Source: Acinetobacter indicus CIP 110367 (lineage in GTDB: Bacteria > Pseudomonadota > Gammaproteobacteria > Pseudomonadales > Moraxellaceae). From it: a stretch of 64,000 nucleotides of DNA. The stretch lies in the NCBI RefSeq assembly GCF_000488255.1, contig NZ_KI530754.1, positions 496,001 to 560,000 of the forward strand, written 5' to 3'. The position numbers and the translations under genes were made by a program. Position 1 is the stretch's first letter; each line of letters opens with the position of its first letter. The notes beneath the pieces are model-generated. The model searched no databases. It saw nothing but the letters and a program-made list of their open reading frames with translations, and was not told the DNA's origin. Of this stretch, positions 43,997 to 55,103 are shown piece after piece.

Positions 43997-44382
43997 TCTT
44001 GCTTTACCTTTGGTGGAGTGACAACAACAGGTTCAGGACGTAGCCATAACCAGATTGCCACCACAAACATGGTCAGGTTGGTAAAAATTTTGACGGCCAG
44101 CGGAGCCGTGGTAAGTAACATGATGCAGGCACTGATCAGCATCATGATGGTGGCAAACCATTTGGCTTTACGCGGTACGGTGCCATTGGCACGCCAGTCT
44201 CTTAAGGTCTGGCCATATTTGGGATGGTTCAGCAACCAGGCATCCATTTGCGGCCAGCCTTTGGACGCGGCCCAGGCCGCTAAAATCAGAAAGACTGTTG
44301 TTGGCATACCGGGCAACACTGCACCAATGAAGCCGAGGATGACAAAAATCACCACCAAACTTCGCCAAAACAATACTCTCAT
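43993..44382 (-). CDS. DUF454 (YbaN) membrane protein
   Basis: 129 residues, three or four hydrophobic helices. N-terminal LVVIFVILGFIGAVLPGMPTT is the DUF454 hallmark (LGxxLPxxPTTPFxL pattern), followed by LAAWAASKGWPQMDAWLLNHPKYG and NGTVPRKAKW. Function unknown. Overlaps the L,D-transpeptidase start by four bases. Confidence 0.88.
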   Translation of the reverse strand: MRVLFWRSLVVIFVILGFIGAVLPGMPTTVFLILAAWAASKGWPQMDAWLLNHPKYGQTLRDWRANGTVPRKAKWFATIMMLISACIMLLTTAPLAVKIFTNLTMFVVAIWLWLRPEPVVVTPPKVKQE

Positions 44383-44460
44383 ACCGCAACCCTACCCGTC
44401 GAATTGCGCTAGTATAAAGCGTTTTTAAACTTTTCTTCGTTGTAATTCTGCTGTTTAACC

Positions 44461-45375
44461 ATGGATTTACTGATGTCGCCTAACACCTTTACTGATATTT
44501 CTGCTGAACCCTGGTTAAATTTCCGCAATCCGCTGGTGCGGCAACTGGCCTTTAGCGTGGCCAGTCCCAACATTTTACAGCAGCTGCCACCAGCACTGGA
44601 GCAGCGTTATGGCTTTGATTTTCATCCTACAGATTGCTGGTTGCAGCACTTTGATCATTATCAAAGCCGGCTGAAGCATTTAGACCAGCATCCGGCTGCA
44701 CTGGAAGATTTTTTAAGCCAGCTCAAAAGTACCCGGCTAGGGCTGCGGTTTGAAATGCTGCTCTGGTTCTGGCTGACCGAGCGTGACTATCATCCTTATG
44801 AATTGCTCGGACATAGCATTCAGATAATTGATGGACCACGCACCACGGGCGAACTCGATTTTCTGCTGCTAAACCATGACCACCAGCAAGTTGAACATTG
44901 GGAAGTGGCGCTCAAATATTATCTGGCTGAACGTGATTTGAGTCTGCCCTACTGGTATGGGCTGAACCGCAGCGACACCTTATTACGCAAGTTAACCCAC
45001 TTTACCCAAAAGCAGTTTCAGTTTCAGCAGGCCCAAGGTCATACCATTCAACAGCGCTTTGCCGTGTTAAAAGGCCAGCTGTATCTGCCTGAACATGCTA
45101 CTGCACAGGCTCTTCCTGACTGGGTCAATCCCGAGCGCAGAATTGGCACCTGGGGCCAGCATTTGCCGAAAAATCATCAGGATTTTTACCGACTGCAACG
45201 GCATGAATGGATTTGCCCACATGCCAGTCCAAGCAGTTCAGCCAACGCATTCTGGAGCAATGGCTTATATCTGAATCAGGATCAGTCAGCATTTTATATG
45301 TATCGTAACCCGGTGCTGATGGATGCCTGTTATCAGCACTATTGGACTAAAAGCCTATCTTTGAACAACATTTAA
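44461..45375 (+). CDS. DUF1853 protein (nuclease-like fold)
   Basis: 304 residues, cytoplasmic. The block GLRFEMLLWFWL, then RTTGELDFLLLNHD and WEVALKYYLAERD, places E, D and E-x-K residues in the pattern of a PD-(D/E)XK nuclease core, as in DUF1853. No demonstrated activity. Start ATG 44461 or the internal ATG 44473. Divergent from DUF454. A small lipoprotein gene follows in the same direction after about 100 bases. Confidence 0.8.
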   Translation: MDLLMSPNTFTDISAEPWLNFRNPLVRQLAFSVASPNILQQLPPALEQRYGFDFHPTDCWLQHFDHYQSRLKHLDQHPAALEDFLSQLKSTRLGLRFEMLLWFWLTERDYHPYELLGHSIQIIDGPRTTGELDFLLLNHDHQQVEHWEVALKYYLAERDLSLPYWYGLNRSDTLLRKLTHFTQKQFQFQQAQGHTIQQRFAVLKGQLYLPEHATAQALPDWVNPERRIGTWGQHLPKNHQDFYRLQRHEWICPHASPSSSANAFWSNGLYLNQDQSAFYMYRNPVLMDACYQHYWTKSLSLNNI

Positions 45376-45475
45376 TTACTCAACCACAATCAAAGCACTA
45401 TATTTTTTTGGCTGTATATTTCTTACTCTAATTTTCACATCAGAATAATTTATGCTTAATGATACGGAGATGATG

Positions 45476-45622
45476 ATGAAAAAAATTCTAGCGACTTCAT
45501 TACTAATGATGTTTGTTCTGACTGGTTGTAATACAGTAAAAGGTCTAGGTGAAGATGTCTCTTCAGCAGGTAATGCGGTAAGTAATACGGCTGAAAAAAC
45601 TCAGGACGAAATCCGTCAATAA
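45476..45622 (+). CDS. Entericidin-like small lipoprotein
   Basis: 48 residues. MKKILATSLLMMFVLTGCNT carries a lipobox LTGC at about residue 18; the mature part is about 30 residues (VKGLGEDVSSAGNAVSNT then AEKTQDEIRQ), the EcnA/EcnB entericidin shape. Start ATG 45476 is preferred over two earlier ATGs because GGAG (45466-45469) is six bases before it. Entericidins are short outer-membrane lipoproteins produced in stationary phase or stress in enterobacteria; the role in Acinetobacter is not settled. Strong terminator follows, so it is its own transcript. Confidence 0.85.
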   Translation: MKKILATSLLMMFVLTGCNTVKGLGEDVSSAGNAVSNTAEKTQDEIRQ

Positions 45623-45648
45623 TCAAATTTCAATGCAAATTCCCGGCA

Positions 45649-45678
45649 AAAACCTTATCTCCTGATAAGGTTTTTTTT
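45649..45678 (+). terminator. Intrinsic terminator after entericidin-like gene
   Basis: AAAACCTTATC / GATAAGGTTTT stem with a TCCT loop and eight T residues. Confidence 0.9.
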
Positions 45679-45686
45679 ATATTTAA

Positions 45687-46883
<1,197 letters not shown>

Positions 46884-46900
46884 TTTTTTGCTGTTACATA

Positions 46901-46930
46901 AAAAAGGAACTCCGTAGAGTTCCTTTTTTT
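46901..46930. terminator. Intrinsic terminator between dapE and the chp cluster
   Basis: AAAAAGGAACTC / GAGTTCCTTTTT stem with CGTA loop; symmetric, can stop both converging transcripts. Confidence 0.9.
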
Positions 46931-46952
46931 GTAGCTGTTGCCAACTGTTAAA

Positions 46953-47414
46953 TTAGCTATTCAAACCCAGACTGGCCTGAATATGTGCCAGATTTGGGAC
47001 ATGGAATACCTGCTCACCCATACGCACATACTGGAATACCGCCGGATGCTGGCCTTCACGCTCATCATCAACCACTTCCGAAATACGCAAACGGATGGTT
47101 TTTGGCATGGCATTGCACATCAGGGCAAAGCGCTGGTCAATTTCATCGCCTTCAATCACCAAGGCAACGCCCTGATTTTGCGCTGGATGGGTAACACGAT
47201 ATACCGGCAGTTTTAGATCATGCCACTCGACATGATCGACTGCGGTAGAACTGTCCAGCGCCGACAGGACAATATTCTGCGGAATCAGCATATCTTCCTG
47301 ATCATGACATTCTACAATATAGGCATCAATAAAACCGGTCGAAACGGTAATCAGATGTTGCAGTTCCTGCTGGCTAATCTGGTCGATTTTGCTGGTGCTG
47401 TTGCTTTGACTCAT
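46953..47414 (-). CDS. CheW-like adaptor, ChpC-like
   Basis: 153 residues, last gene of the pil-chp operon. It shows a divergent CheW-like fold: VECHDQEDMLIPQNIVLSAL, then VEWHDLKLPVYRVTHP and GDEIDQRFALMCNAMPKTIRLR, the pattern of ChpC, the second CheW-like linker of the Pseudomonas Chp system. ATGA overlap of four bases with chpA indicates coupled translation. Likely couples the receptor PilJ or another receptor to ChpA, as an auxiliary adaptor. Assignment rests on position and on the CheW-like core. Confidence 0.75.
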   Translation of the reverse strand: MSQSNSTSKIDQISQQELQHLITVSTGFIDAYIVECHDQEDMLIPQNIVLSALDSSTAVDHVEWHDLKLPVYRVTHPAQNQGVALVIEGDEIDQRFALMCNAMPKTIRLRISEVVDDEREGQHPAVFQYVRMGEQVFHVPNLAHIQASLGLNS

Positions 47415-50400
47415 GCTTTAGCCTCACTGCTATGCAAAATGTTTTCAATATTGGCAAGCAATTCTGCTTCCTGGAACGGTTTACCCATATAGTGCGTTAC
47501 CCCCAAGCTAAAGGCACGTTCACGGTGTTTTTCACCGGTACGCGAGGTAATCATGATAATTGGCAAGTCACGATGGATGTCATGGCGGCGTACCAGGGTG
47601 GTCACCTCAAAGCCGTCCATACGCGGCATTTCAATATCCAGCAGCATCAGATCCGGTTTAACATTTTCAAGCTGCTCAATCGCATCGACACCGTCTTTGG
47701 CTGTGACCACATCAAAGCCCTGACGCTCGAGGAGACGTGACGTGACCTTACGTACGGTCACCGAGTCATCCACAATCATTACCAGATGACGGGTATCACG
47801 ACGCTGTACTTCACGCGGCTCCATCACATGCTTGATGCGCTGGGTTGCCTGAATCTGACGGGCAATATTCTGACCATCCAGAATCAGACAGACCTGACCA
47901 TCACCAAGAATGGTCGCGCCGGCAATCGAGCCCACGCTGGAAAACTGCTGGCCAATCGGTTTCATCACAATCTGGCCACGCGAACCAATCAGCTGATCGA
48001 CCAGTAAGGCAATGGTCTGACCAGTATTGCCTTTAATCAGCAGCACCGGCAATGAATGTGCGATATTGCTTAAACGCGGCAATGGCTGATTAGCGACAAA
48101 CTCGGACAGATAGCGCAACTTATAGTTTTGCTGATCAATCTTGAAGTAGTCATCTTTGCTGCTGAAGTAACTTTCCAGTGCAGAAGGTGAAATTCGTACA
48201 ATACGGTCAATTTGCGCCAATGGAATTGCGAACTGCTGATCGCCAACTTTTACCATCAGGGCATCGGATACCGCCACTGTGGTTGGTACGCGAATACTGA
48301 AGGTGGTGCCCTTACCAAGTTCAGAATCGACCTCGACATGGCCGCCCAGCGCTTTAATTTCGCTTTGCACCACGTCCAGACCGACGCCACGACCTGAAAT
48401 CTGGGTCACGGCTTGTGCGGTACTAAAGCCCGGATGGAAAATCAGCTGCAGAATTTCTTTCTTGTCCAGCTGCTGCTCTGGCTGAATCAGGCCAAGGCTC
48501 AGGGCTTTGGCGTGAATTTTGGTTTCATCAATACCTTTACCATCATCGGTAAAGCTAATCAGTACATCGGTACCCTGACGGCCAATGTTCAGCTCAATCT
48601 GGCCCACTTCCGGCTTCGCTGCCTGTTTACGTACAGCGGCATCTTCCAGACCATGGTCCACCGCATTACGCAGCATGTGTTCAAATGGTGAAATCAGGCG
48701 TTCCAGAATAGTCCGGTCCAGCTCGCCTTCGGTATTGTGTACCACCAGCTCGGCAGGACGGTTTAAGGTCGATGAAGTCTGACGCACAATCCGCTGTAAA
48801 CGTGGCAACATGCGCGAGAACGGTACCAGACGGGTGCGCATCAGGCTTTCCTGAATTTCTGCCTGAATCCGCGACTGTTGCAGTAACAGACCTTCAGCAT
48901 CACGAATCTTGTCCGCCAGCGTGGTCTTAAAGTCCACCAAGTCCGACGCCGATTCTGCCAACGATTTCGACAGCTGGTTCAAGGATGAATACTGGTCCAT
49001 CTCCAGCGGGTCAAAGTCGGTATAGCGTGAATGTTCATCACCATGTTTGGCAATAATCTGGCTTTCCAGCTCGCCTTCCATTCGGCGTAACTGATCGGCC
49101 AGACGTTTAATCGCGAGTTCCATTTCATTCAGGGTACCGCCCAGCTGACCCAGCTCCATCTCGATTCGCGAGCGGTTAATCGCGTTTTCACCCGACAGGT
49201 CAATCATCTTCTCAACCAGATCAGCCGAAATACGGATCATCTCATTGCTGTTATCCAGCTGTGCGGTTTCGCTCCATTCGCCCTGCATGGATGGCGGCTC
49301 GGCACCATCACCCTGCACAAATTCGAAGGTTTTGCTTGGCGCCAGCAGATCGGCGGTATTGAAGCGTTCTGGCAGCTGCGCCGTCGCATTGACGTATTCA
49401 ATCGACTCCAGGCTGGCTTTCAGGCTATCAAAATTGCTGTAATCGCGCTGGAAGATGGCTTCTTTTAACCAAGCCACAGTGGTGTTCAGCAAGGCATCAT
49501 AGGCATTGGAATTAAACTGATGCACCGCGAACTGTTCAAAGGTATTTTCCAGCTGATAAGCAATCACGGCCACCGGCTCGATTTCGGCCATACGCGCGCC
49601 GCCTTTCAGGCTGTGCGCAGCACGTTGTAACTGCAGCAAAATGCTTCGGTCACTACGATGGTCAAACCACTGCTTTAACAGGCTTTCTGTGGTGTCGAGC
49701 AGCTCTTCAGCTTCTTCCAGGAAGGTTTCTTCCACAATCGAATGCAGATTGTCTTCACCGTCATTTTCAGTAGTAGATACCGCATCTGTAGGGATGGTTT
49801 GCTCAGCCAGGGTCGGTGCATCTTCCAGTACCGGTTCGCTGCTGGTGTCTGGCTGCTCATCTTCAGGCGCAGTATAGGCTGTTTCTGCAGGTGCTGGCTG
49901 TTCCAGTTCAAACTCAAGTGCAGATGCATCAGACTGTTGTACATCTGCGCTAGAGGTTGCTTCAGCCGCCACTGCCAGCGATTCAGCTTCAACCAGTTGA
50001 CCTTGGGCCAGTTCGCTAATATTTTCCAGAATCGCCAGTGATTCTTGCGCCGGATAATCGACCTGCTGTTCACGGATGGTCTGGATACGGTCCGCAATAT
50101 TGTCCTGAACCAAACGGATAATCTGAATCAATGCGGTCGATGCGCTCATCTGACGGTTAATGATGCGCTCATAAATGGTTTCTAAATGGTGCGCAATCAG
50201 ACCGATATGGCTGGCTGTAATCATGTTGGCGCCACCTTTTAAGGTGTGCAAATGGCGCATAAGATTGTTCAGTGCAGCAGTATTGCTCGGGTCTTGGCTC
50301 CAGCTATTAACATCCTGGTCAATACCCGCGAGTAACTCTTCGGCTTCTTCCAGGAAAATGTCCAGCAAGTCTGGATCAAAGTCCTTGTTGGCCTCAGCGC

Positions 50401-51904
50401 TGTCCATGTATTGACGGTCAGCTTCCAGACGCTGTGACAATACGGCCAGATTCAGCCCTGCACCGGCTTCAGCCGTTTCGGTGACAGCTTCTGTGGTATC
50501 AGTTTCTGGGCTTAGTGCTTCAATATCCTGCTGTACAAAGGCACTCAGGTTATTGATGATCTGCTGGGCATCCTCGCTTAAGCTGACGCGTTGCCCGGCA
50601 GCCAGGGTATCAAACAGATGGATAAATTCCTGATGCGCCTGTCCAAATAATTCAAAGGCATAATCGCTATGCAACAAGCTTGGCTTGTCCAGCAAGGCCG
50701 CATAGGCCAGTTGTAATTCTTGGGTAAAATCATGAATACCCTGAGAGGCGCGGTTATCGGTACGCTCTACCAGCAGCTTCGCCTGATGGCTCAGGGTCTG
50801 GATATATTCCGGATATTCAGCCTGCGCACGCTGGTCAAATTCGAACTCGGCATCGAGTAACTGATCAATATTCAGTTCAATCAGCTTGGATACCAGACCT
50901 TGCGGATTCACTGACTCATCAACATCTTCCAGGCTAAAGCCGTAGTTCTGCCATGCAGTATTGAAGGTCTGATAAATCCGGTCCATGCCGGCACTGTCAT
51001 TCTGCGGCAACAGATGTAGATAATCCCGCACAAATTCAGCATATTGCAGCAACAGTGCGGTTTCTTTAGAGGTCGATTCAATTTCATCCTGCAACAGGGT
51101 CTTGAACAGGTTTTCGACCTTGGAGCTGGCATCAAAAATCTGCTCGATGTGTGCCATGGATGAACTGCCGCGCAAGGTATGCAGGGCACGAATCAGGCCA
51201 TTGTAATCTTGGGTTTTCAGCTCATCGTGTGCCAGGAAGCGATCCACCGTTAACAGGTGTTCTTCCGCTTCTTCAATAAAGATGGCCAGTGTTTCCGCTG
51301 CTAGCGGATCTTCTTCAACACTATCAGCCACAGCCAGCTCGGTGTCTGCAGCAACCTGCTCATCAGTACTTGCTGTATCAAACTCCAGACCGGTGATACT
51401 GTCGCTGGACCTTAGGCTGCTTGCCAGTTGTAACAGCTCTTCTAAAGCCGGTTCAGAACTTAAATTTTGTTGTAATTGTTGTCCTAATAGCACCAATGGA
51501 CGCAGGTCCAGCGCCATCGGCTGGGCATGTTTAAAGCTTGGATAAAGTTTGTATTCAAAGACGTTCGCCACCGCGGTTGCAAACTGCTGCACCTGCGCTG
51601 ACAGGGTCAAACTACCGGAAATGACCCGGTTTAAGGTATCTTCAACCGTCCAGGCCAGCTCCCCTGCCGACTTGGCCCCAACCATACGTCCCGAACCTTT
51701 TAAGGTATGAAAATGACGGCGAATGGTGGTTAGCGTTTCCTGATCGTTAGGCTGCGTGGCCCATTGAGCCAACAGGTCTTTTAGCTCAACGAAGATTTCT
51801 TCAATTTCTTCAACAAAAATTTCTAGAATTTCTGCATCTTGATCAAGATAACTATCTTCAGGAAGCGCAGTCGTTTCAACTAAATTTTTTAATATTTCTT
51901 TCAT
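47411..51904 (-). CDS. chpA: ChpA, hybrid CheA-type histidine kinase of twitching motility
   Basis: 1497 residues. Four HPt-like domains carry HTLKGS (His66), HTLRGS (about 242), HTLKGG (about 552) and HSLKGG (about 764), each phosphorylatable in principle. After a dimerisation helix region, the HATPase domain (about 1040-1190) has N box HMLRNAVDHGLE, TDDGKGID and GRGVGLDVV. A CheW-like domain (about 1195-1335) and a C-terminal REC domain (about 1373-1497: IVDDSVTVRK, phosphoacceptor in LMLLDIEMPRMDG) complete it. P. aeruginosa ChpA is about 2470 residues with more phosphotransfer units, so this is a shorter form, usual in Acinetobacter. It receives signals through PilJ-PilI and passes phosphate to PilG and PilH, controlling pilus extension and retraction. 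A 12-bp-stem hairpin separates it from pilJ. Confidence 0.95.
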   Translation of the reverse strand: MKEILKNLVETTALPEDSYLDQDAEILEIFVEEIEEIFVELKDLLAQWATQPNDQETLTTIRRHFHTLKGSGRMVGAKSAGELAWTVEDTLNRVISGSLTLSAQVQQFATAVANVFEYKLYPSFKHAQPMALDLRPLVLLGQQLQQNLSSEPALEELLQLASSLRSSDSITGLEFDTASTDEQVAADTELAVADSVEEDPLAAETLAIFIEEAEEHLLTVDRFLAHDELKTQDYNGLIRALHTLRGSSSMAHIEQIFDASSKVENLFKTLLQDEIESTSKETALLLQYAEFVRDYLHLLPQNDSAGMDRIYQTFNTAWQNYGFSLEDVDESVNPQGLVSKLIELNIDQLLDAEFEFDQRAQAEYPEYIQTLSHQAKLLVERTDNRASQGIHDFTQELQLAYAALLDKPSLLHSDYAFELFGQAHQEFIHLFDTLAAGQRVSLSEDAQQIINNLSAFVQQDIEALSPETDTTEAVTETAEAGAGLNLAVLSQRLEADRQYMDSAEANKDFDPDLLDIFLEEAEELLAGIDQDVNSWSQDPSNTAALNNLMRHLHTLKGGANMITASHIGLIAHHLETIYERIINRQMSASTALIQIIRLVQDNIADRIQTIREQQVDYPAQESLAILENISELAQGQLVEAESLAVAAEATSSADVQQSDASALEFELEQPAPAETAYTAPEDEQPDTSSEPVLEDAPTLAEQTIPTDAVSTTENDGEDNLHSIVEETFLEEAEELLDTTESLLKQWFDHRSDRSILLQLQRAAHSLKGGARMAEIEPVAVIAYQLENTFEQFAVHQFNSNAYDALLNTTVAWLKEAIFQRDYSNFDSLKASLESIEYVNATAQLPERFNTADLLAPSKTFEFVQGDGAEPPSMQGEWSETAQLDNSNEMIRISADLVEKMIDLSGENAINRSRIEMELGQLGGTLNEMELAIKRLADQLRRMEGELESQIIAKHGDEHSRYTDFDPLEMDQYSSLNQLSKSLAESASDLVDFKTTLADKIRDAEGLLLQQSRIQAEIQESLMRTRLVPFSRMLPRLQRIVRQTSSTLNRPAELVVHNTEGELDRTILERLISPFEHMLRNAVDHGLEDAAVRKQAAKPEVGQIELNIGRQGTDVLISFTDDGKGIDETKIHAKALSLGLIQPEQQLDKKEILQLIFHPGFSTAQAVTQISGRGVGLDVVQSEIKALGGHVEVDSELGKGTTFSIRVPTTVAVSDALMVKVGDQQFAIPLAQIDRIVRISPSALESYFSSKDDYFKIDQQNYKLRYLSEFVANQPLPRLSNIAHSLPVLLIKGNTGQTIALLVDQLIGSRGQIVMKPIGQQFSSVGSIAGATILGDGQVCLILDGQNIARQIQATQRIKHVMEPREVQRRDTRHLVMIVDDSVTVRKVTSRLLERQGFDVVTAKDGVDAIEQLENVKPDLMLLDIEMPRMDGFEVTTLVRRHDIHRDLPIIMITSRTGEKHRERAFSLGVTHYMGKPFQEAELLANIENILHSSEAKA

Positions 51905-52023
51905 AGCTAAGGCTTCTTATGTTTTCAGCGCCCAGCGGCACTCAAACTTAATTGTAACCATCACGTGTAACCTAACCCTGAAGTTAAGCTGATCTTGTCG
52001 ATGCTTGGCTTGATCTGTGTAAA

Positions 52024-52053
52024 ACAGAGAGCTTCCCGAAAGAAGCTCTCTGT
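52024..52053 (-). promoter_or_regulatory. Intercistronic hairpin between pilJ and chpA
   Basis: ACAGAGAGCTTC / GAAGCTCTCTGT perfect 12-bp stem with a CCGAAA loop, followed on the minus strand by only a short T stretch. It is more like an attenuator or mRNA-stabilising hairpin than a full terminator, and may give pilGHIJ higher expression than chpA. Confidence 0.65.
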
Positions 52054-52060
52054 GGCTTCC

Positions 52061-54133
52061 TTAGTCCGGAAGTTTAAAGTCGGTTACAGATTCACGTAAT
52101 GATTCTGCCATGCTGGCCAGTTCAGAAACCGAACGTGCCGTATCGAAGGTTGCTGTTGTGGTTTGCGAGGTAATTTCCTGTACGACGTTCATCGTGGTCG
52201 CAATATGACCCGCCGAAGCCGACTGCAGTTTCGCAGCGTCAGAAATGTTGGCAATCAGTTTCGCCAGGTTATTCGATACAGTCTGAATTTCATCCAGTGC
52301 CACACCGGCATCCTTGGTCAAGTTCGCACCACGAACAACCTCAGAGGTGGTTTGTTCCATCGAAATTACCGCTTCGTTGGTATCGGTCTGAATGGTTTTA
52401 ACCAGGGTTTCAATCTGCTTGGTTGCAGATGCTGAACGTTCCGCAAGACGCTGTACTTCGTCGGCTACGACCGCGAAACCACGACCTGCTTCACCGGCCA
52501 TCGACGCCTGAATTGCTGCATTTAAGGCCAGAATGTTAGTCTGGTCGGCAATATCGTTAATCAGGGAAACGATGTTACCAATTTCCTGCGAAGATTCACC
52601 CAGACGTTTAATACGTTTCGAGGTTTCCTGAATCTGCTCACGAATGATATCCATACCCTGAATTGAACGGTTTACAACTTCCGCACCATTCGATGCAATT
52701 TGTACTGAACGTTCCGCAACCGCTGCAGATTCTTCGGCGTTGGCAGATACCTGGTCAATCGACATCGCCATTTCGTTAATCGCGGCAGATGCACCGGCAA
52801 TTTCCTGCGCCTGGTGTTCAGATGCTTCGGCCAGCTGGTTGGTAATTTCCTGAGTATTGGCGGTATAACGCGCTACTTCGTGAGAAGTTTCATGAATACG
52901 CGATACCAGGTCACGTAACTGGTCAATTGCGAAGTTAATCGAGTCGGCAATCGCACCGGTAAAGTCTTCCGATACGGTCGCGTATGAACGCAAGTCACCA
53001 TCCGCCAGGTCGGCAATTTCATCCAGTAAACGTAAAATCGCGTTCTGGTTACGGTCATATTCGTCTTGCAGACGGGTTACACGCTGTTTATCGGATTGAC
53101 CACGTAAAGTCAGTAATTTGAATACCAGTACCAGGAAGACCAATAAGCTGGCAATTAACAGTACGGCCGGAATAATGACTGCCGGGCCTGCACCGCTAGA
53201 TAATTTGTTTAACTGGTTTAACAGCTCATCTGACTGACTGAAAATGTCCGATGCAGCCTGACGTACACGTACAATCTGCGCCGAGTTATTTAATACCGTT
53301 GCCGATGCAGATTTTAAAACGTCATCATATTCAAACTGGATGCCTTCTAAAGCTTCACGCAGGCCTGGGTCCGCAATACGCTGTACACCGAGCTCTGCAC
53401 TACCGTTCAGCTGGGCATTCAAGTAAGCACCGAATGTTTCGGTATCGGCACTGAAGTCATCAGCAGATTCACGCGAGTTTTCTGAACCGGTTAATACCGA
53501 GCTGATTGAACGCAGGATACGTTCTGCAATGAACACCTGGTTCTTGGCAATAACCACCTGGCTACTTGGCATGTCCTGACGTGCCATCTGGTCAACCATC
53601 AGGTTATATTCGGCCTGAATCCCCGGAATGGTTTCACTGATCGCGATGTTGGTGTCATACAGTTTGCTAATAATAGCCTGTTGCGAGCTGATCGCATCAA
53701 TATTCTGAGAAACTTTGGCCCAGTCGGCTTCGACTTTTTCCAGCTCGGCCGAGTTACTGCCAATATCTTTTACCGTTTCCAGGTTGTCTTTAAAGCTTTG
53801 TTGTGACTGGGTCAGCTTCTGGATCGATTCTTTGGTGCCTGAAGCAGTGGCTTCAGTGGCCTGACGTGAAATGGTCTGCGATAACAAACGTAATTCACCC
53901 AGACTCTGGGTTAACTGGTTGGTACGCGGTACGCTATAGAATAAAGACAAAAGACTGATAATCGAGACCAACAGCGCAACTGCGGCAATGAAAATAAGTG
54001 GCTTTGATTTATTGGTATCACCGAATACACGCGCAAACTGGTCAATTTGCGTCTGTAATTTTGCGACTGATGCCGAACCGCTTTTGCGGTTGGTTCCATC
54101 GCCTGAGTTTTTCTTTTTAAGTTTAAAGCCCAT
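52061..54133 (-). CDS. pilJ: PilJ, methyl-accepting receptor of the Chp system
   Basis: 690 residues. First membrane helix at about 45-66 ([20 protein letters not shown]), a long periplasmic PilJ domain of helical bundles, second helix at about 315-340 ([21 protein letters not shown]), a HAMP-like linker ([19 protein letters not shown]), and a methyl-accepting domain with the kinase-control hairpin [20 protein letters not shown] (about 555). The receptor senses PilA contact or other surface signals and controls ChpA through PilI. A soluble charged stretch precedes the first helix ([15 protein letters not shown]), unusual but normal for PilJ. Starts ATG 54133. Confidence 0.95.
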   Translation of the reverse strand: MGFKLKKKNSGDGTNRKSGSASVAKLQTQIDQFARVFGDTNKSKPLIFIAAVALLVSIISLLSLFYSVPRTNQLTQSLGELRLLSQTISRQATEATASGTKESIQKLTQSQQSFKDNLETVKDIGSNSAELEKVEADWAKVSQNIDAISSQQAIISKLYDTNIAISETIPGIQAEYNLMVDQMARQDMPSSQVVIAKNQVFIAERILRSISSVLTGSENSRESADDFSADTETFGAYLNAQLNGSAELGVQRIADPGLREALEGIQFEYDDVLKSASATVLNNSAQIVRVRQAASDIFSQSDELLNQLNKLSSGAGPAVIIPAVLLIASLLVFLVLVFKLLTLRGQSDKQRVTRLQDEYDRNQNAILRLLDEIADLADGDLRSYATVSEDFTGAIADSINFAIDQLRDLVSRIHETSHEVARYTANTQEITNQLAEASEHQAQEIAGASAAINEMAMSIDQVSANAEESAAVAERSVQIASNGAEVVNRSIQGMDIIREQIQETSKRIKRLGESSQEIGNIVSLINDIADQTNILALNAAIQASMAGEAGRGFAVVADEVQRLAERSASATKQIETLVKTIQTDTNEAVISMEQTTSEVVRGANLTKDAGVALDEIQTVSNNLAKLIANISDAAKLQSASAGHIATTMNVVQEITSQTTTATFDTARSVSELASMAESLRESVTDFKLPD

Positions 54134-54178
54134 GCAGCTTCTCCCCGATTTTCGCCTTTATATATGCGTACGCGATAG

Positions 54179-54715
54179 TTAATTTATAAATTTTATAGAT
54201 GCGTTCATAAATTTTGGGTTTTGCAATAAACGACTAAATAAGAAAATATGCCATTGCTGGTTATGCTGGTGGAAATACCCCTGACAATATTCTTGTAAAT
54301 TACTATCTAAATCATTGTGTTTAGAAAAGAAACTTTTCTTATTAAAGTGTTGGATCCCCAAAACTTGATCTACAACCAAACCGACATAATGGTCTTGATG
54401 ACTAATACACATTACTTTTTGAGTCGGTGAATAAGCACTGCTATGTCCAGAAACATAATGTGCCAAGTCTGAAACTGAGAGTAATCGGCCCCGGATATTG
54501 GCCAGCCCCATGACCCAGTTCTGGGTGTTGGGTACCGGCGTATATTTTGGTGGATAGATAACCTCAGTGACTTCCCCCAACGGGGCAACGAAATATTGCC
54601 CCATCATCTCAAACGCAATGCCAGACCATCGGTTTACTTCATTTTCAGTTGTAACGTAGTTTTTATTTCCCCGTTTAGACAACCGAAGTAATTCGATAAA
54701 TCCATTTGCGGCCAT
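54179..54715 (-). CDS. pilI: PilI, CheW-like adaptor
   Basis: 178 residues with a CheW-type core: GIAFEMMGQYFVAPLGEVTEV, ANIRGRLLSVSDLAHYV, HYVGLVVDQVLGIQ. Couples the receptor PilJ to ChpA. It follows pilH by three bases, and pilJ begins 45 bases later. Confidence 0.93.
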   Translation of the reverse strand: MAANGFIELLRLSKRGNKNYVTTENEVNRWSGIAFEMMGQYFVAPLGEVTEVIYPPKYTPVPNTQNWVMGLANIRGRLLSVSDLAHYVSGHSSAYSPTQKVMCISHQDHYVGLVVDQVLGIQHFNKKSFFSKHNDLDSNLQEYCQGYFHQHNQQWHIFLFSRLLQNPKFMNASIKFIN

Positions 54716-54718
54716 AAG

Positions 54719-55087
54719 TTATCCTGCATTCAGGTGTTGATTAATAACATCTATTAATTGTTGTTCATCTACAGGTTTAGTCAGATAATCGCTGGCACCC
54801 TGACGTTTCCCCCAAACGCGGTCAGTGGCTTGGTCTTTGGTACTCACGATCACAATTGGAATATGCTTGGTGGTATCCCCACGGGCAATTTGACGGGTCG
54901 CCTGGAAACCGTTTACACCCGGCATCACCACATCCATCAGCACCAAGTCAGGAAGCTCGGCCTGTGCCATGGTCACCCCGTCTGCACCATTGGCTGCTTC
55001 AAGCACTTCAAAACCATGCTTGGTCAGAATTTCTTTGAAGCGGAATGTTTCTGTTGGAGAATCATCTACAATTAAAATACGTGCCAT
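54719..55087 (-). CDS. pilH: PilH, single-domain response regulator
   Basis: 122 residues, one CheY-like receiver: ILIVDDSPTET, phosphoacceptor Asp in DLVLMDVVMPGVNG, VIVSTKDQATD and the Lys in YLTKPVDEQQL. In P. aeruginosa PilH opposes PilG, promoting pilus retraction or acting as a phosphate sink. The VVMPGVNG and KDQATDRVWGKRQGASD stretches are PilH-like. The operon order pilG-pilH-pilI is conserved. Confidence 0.94.
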   Translation of the reverse strand: MARILIVDDSPTETFRFKEILTKHGFEVLEAANGADGVTMAQAELPDLVLMDVVMPGVNGFQATRQIARGDTTKHIPIVIVSTKDQATDRVWGKRQGASDYLTKPVDEQQLIDVINQHLNAG

Positions 55088-55103
55088 CTTTATATTCCCC
55101 GAG

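Noticed and set aside
49675..50097. Long frames inside chpA on both strands
   Set aside because: Shadow frames of a large gene with periodic codon use; no independent support.
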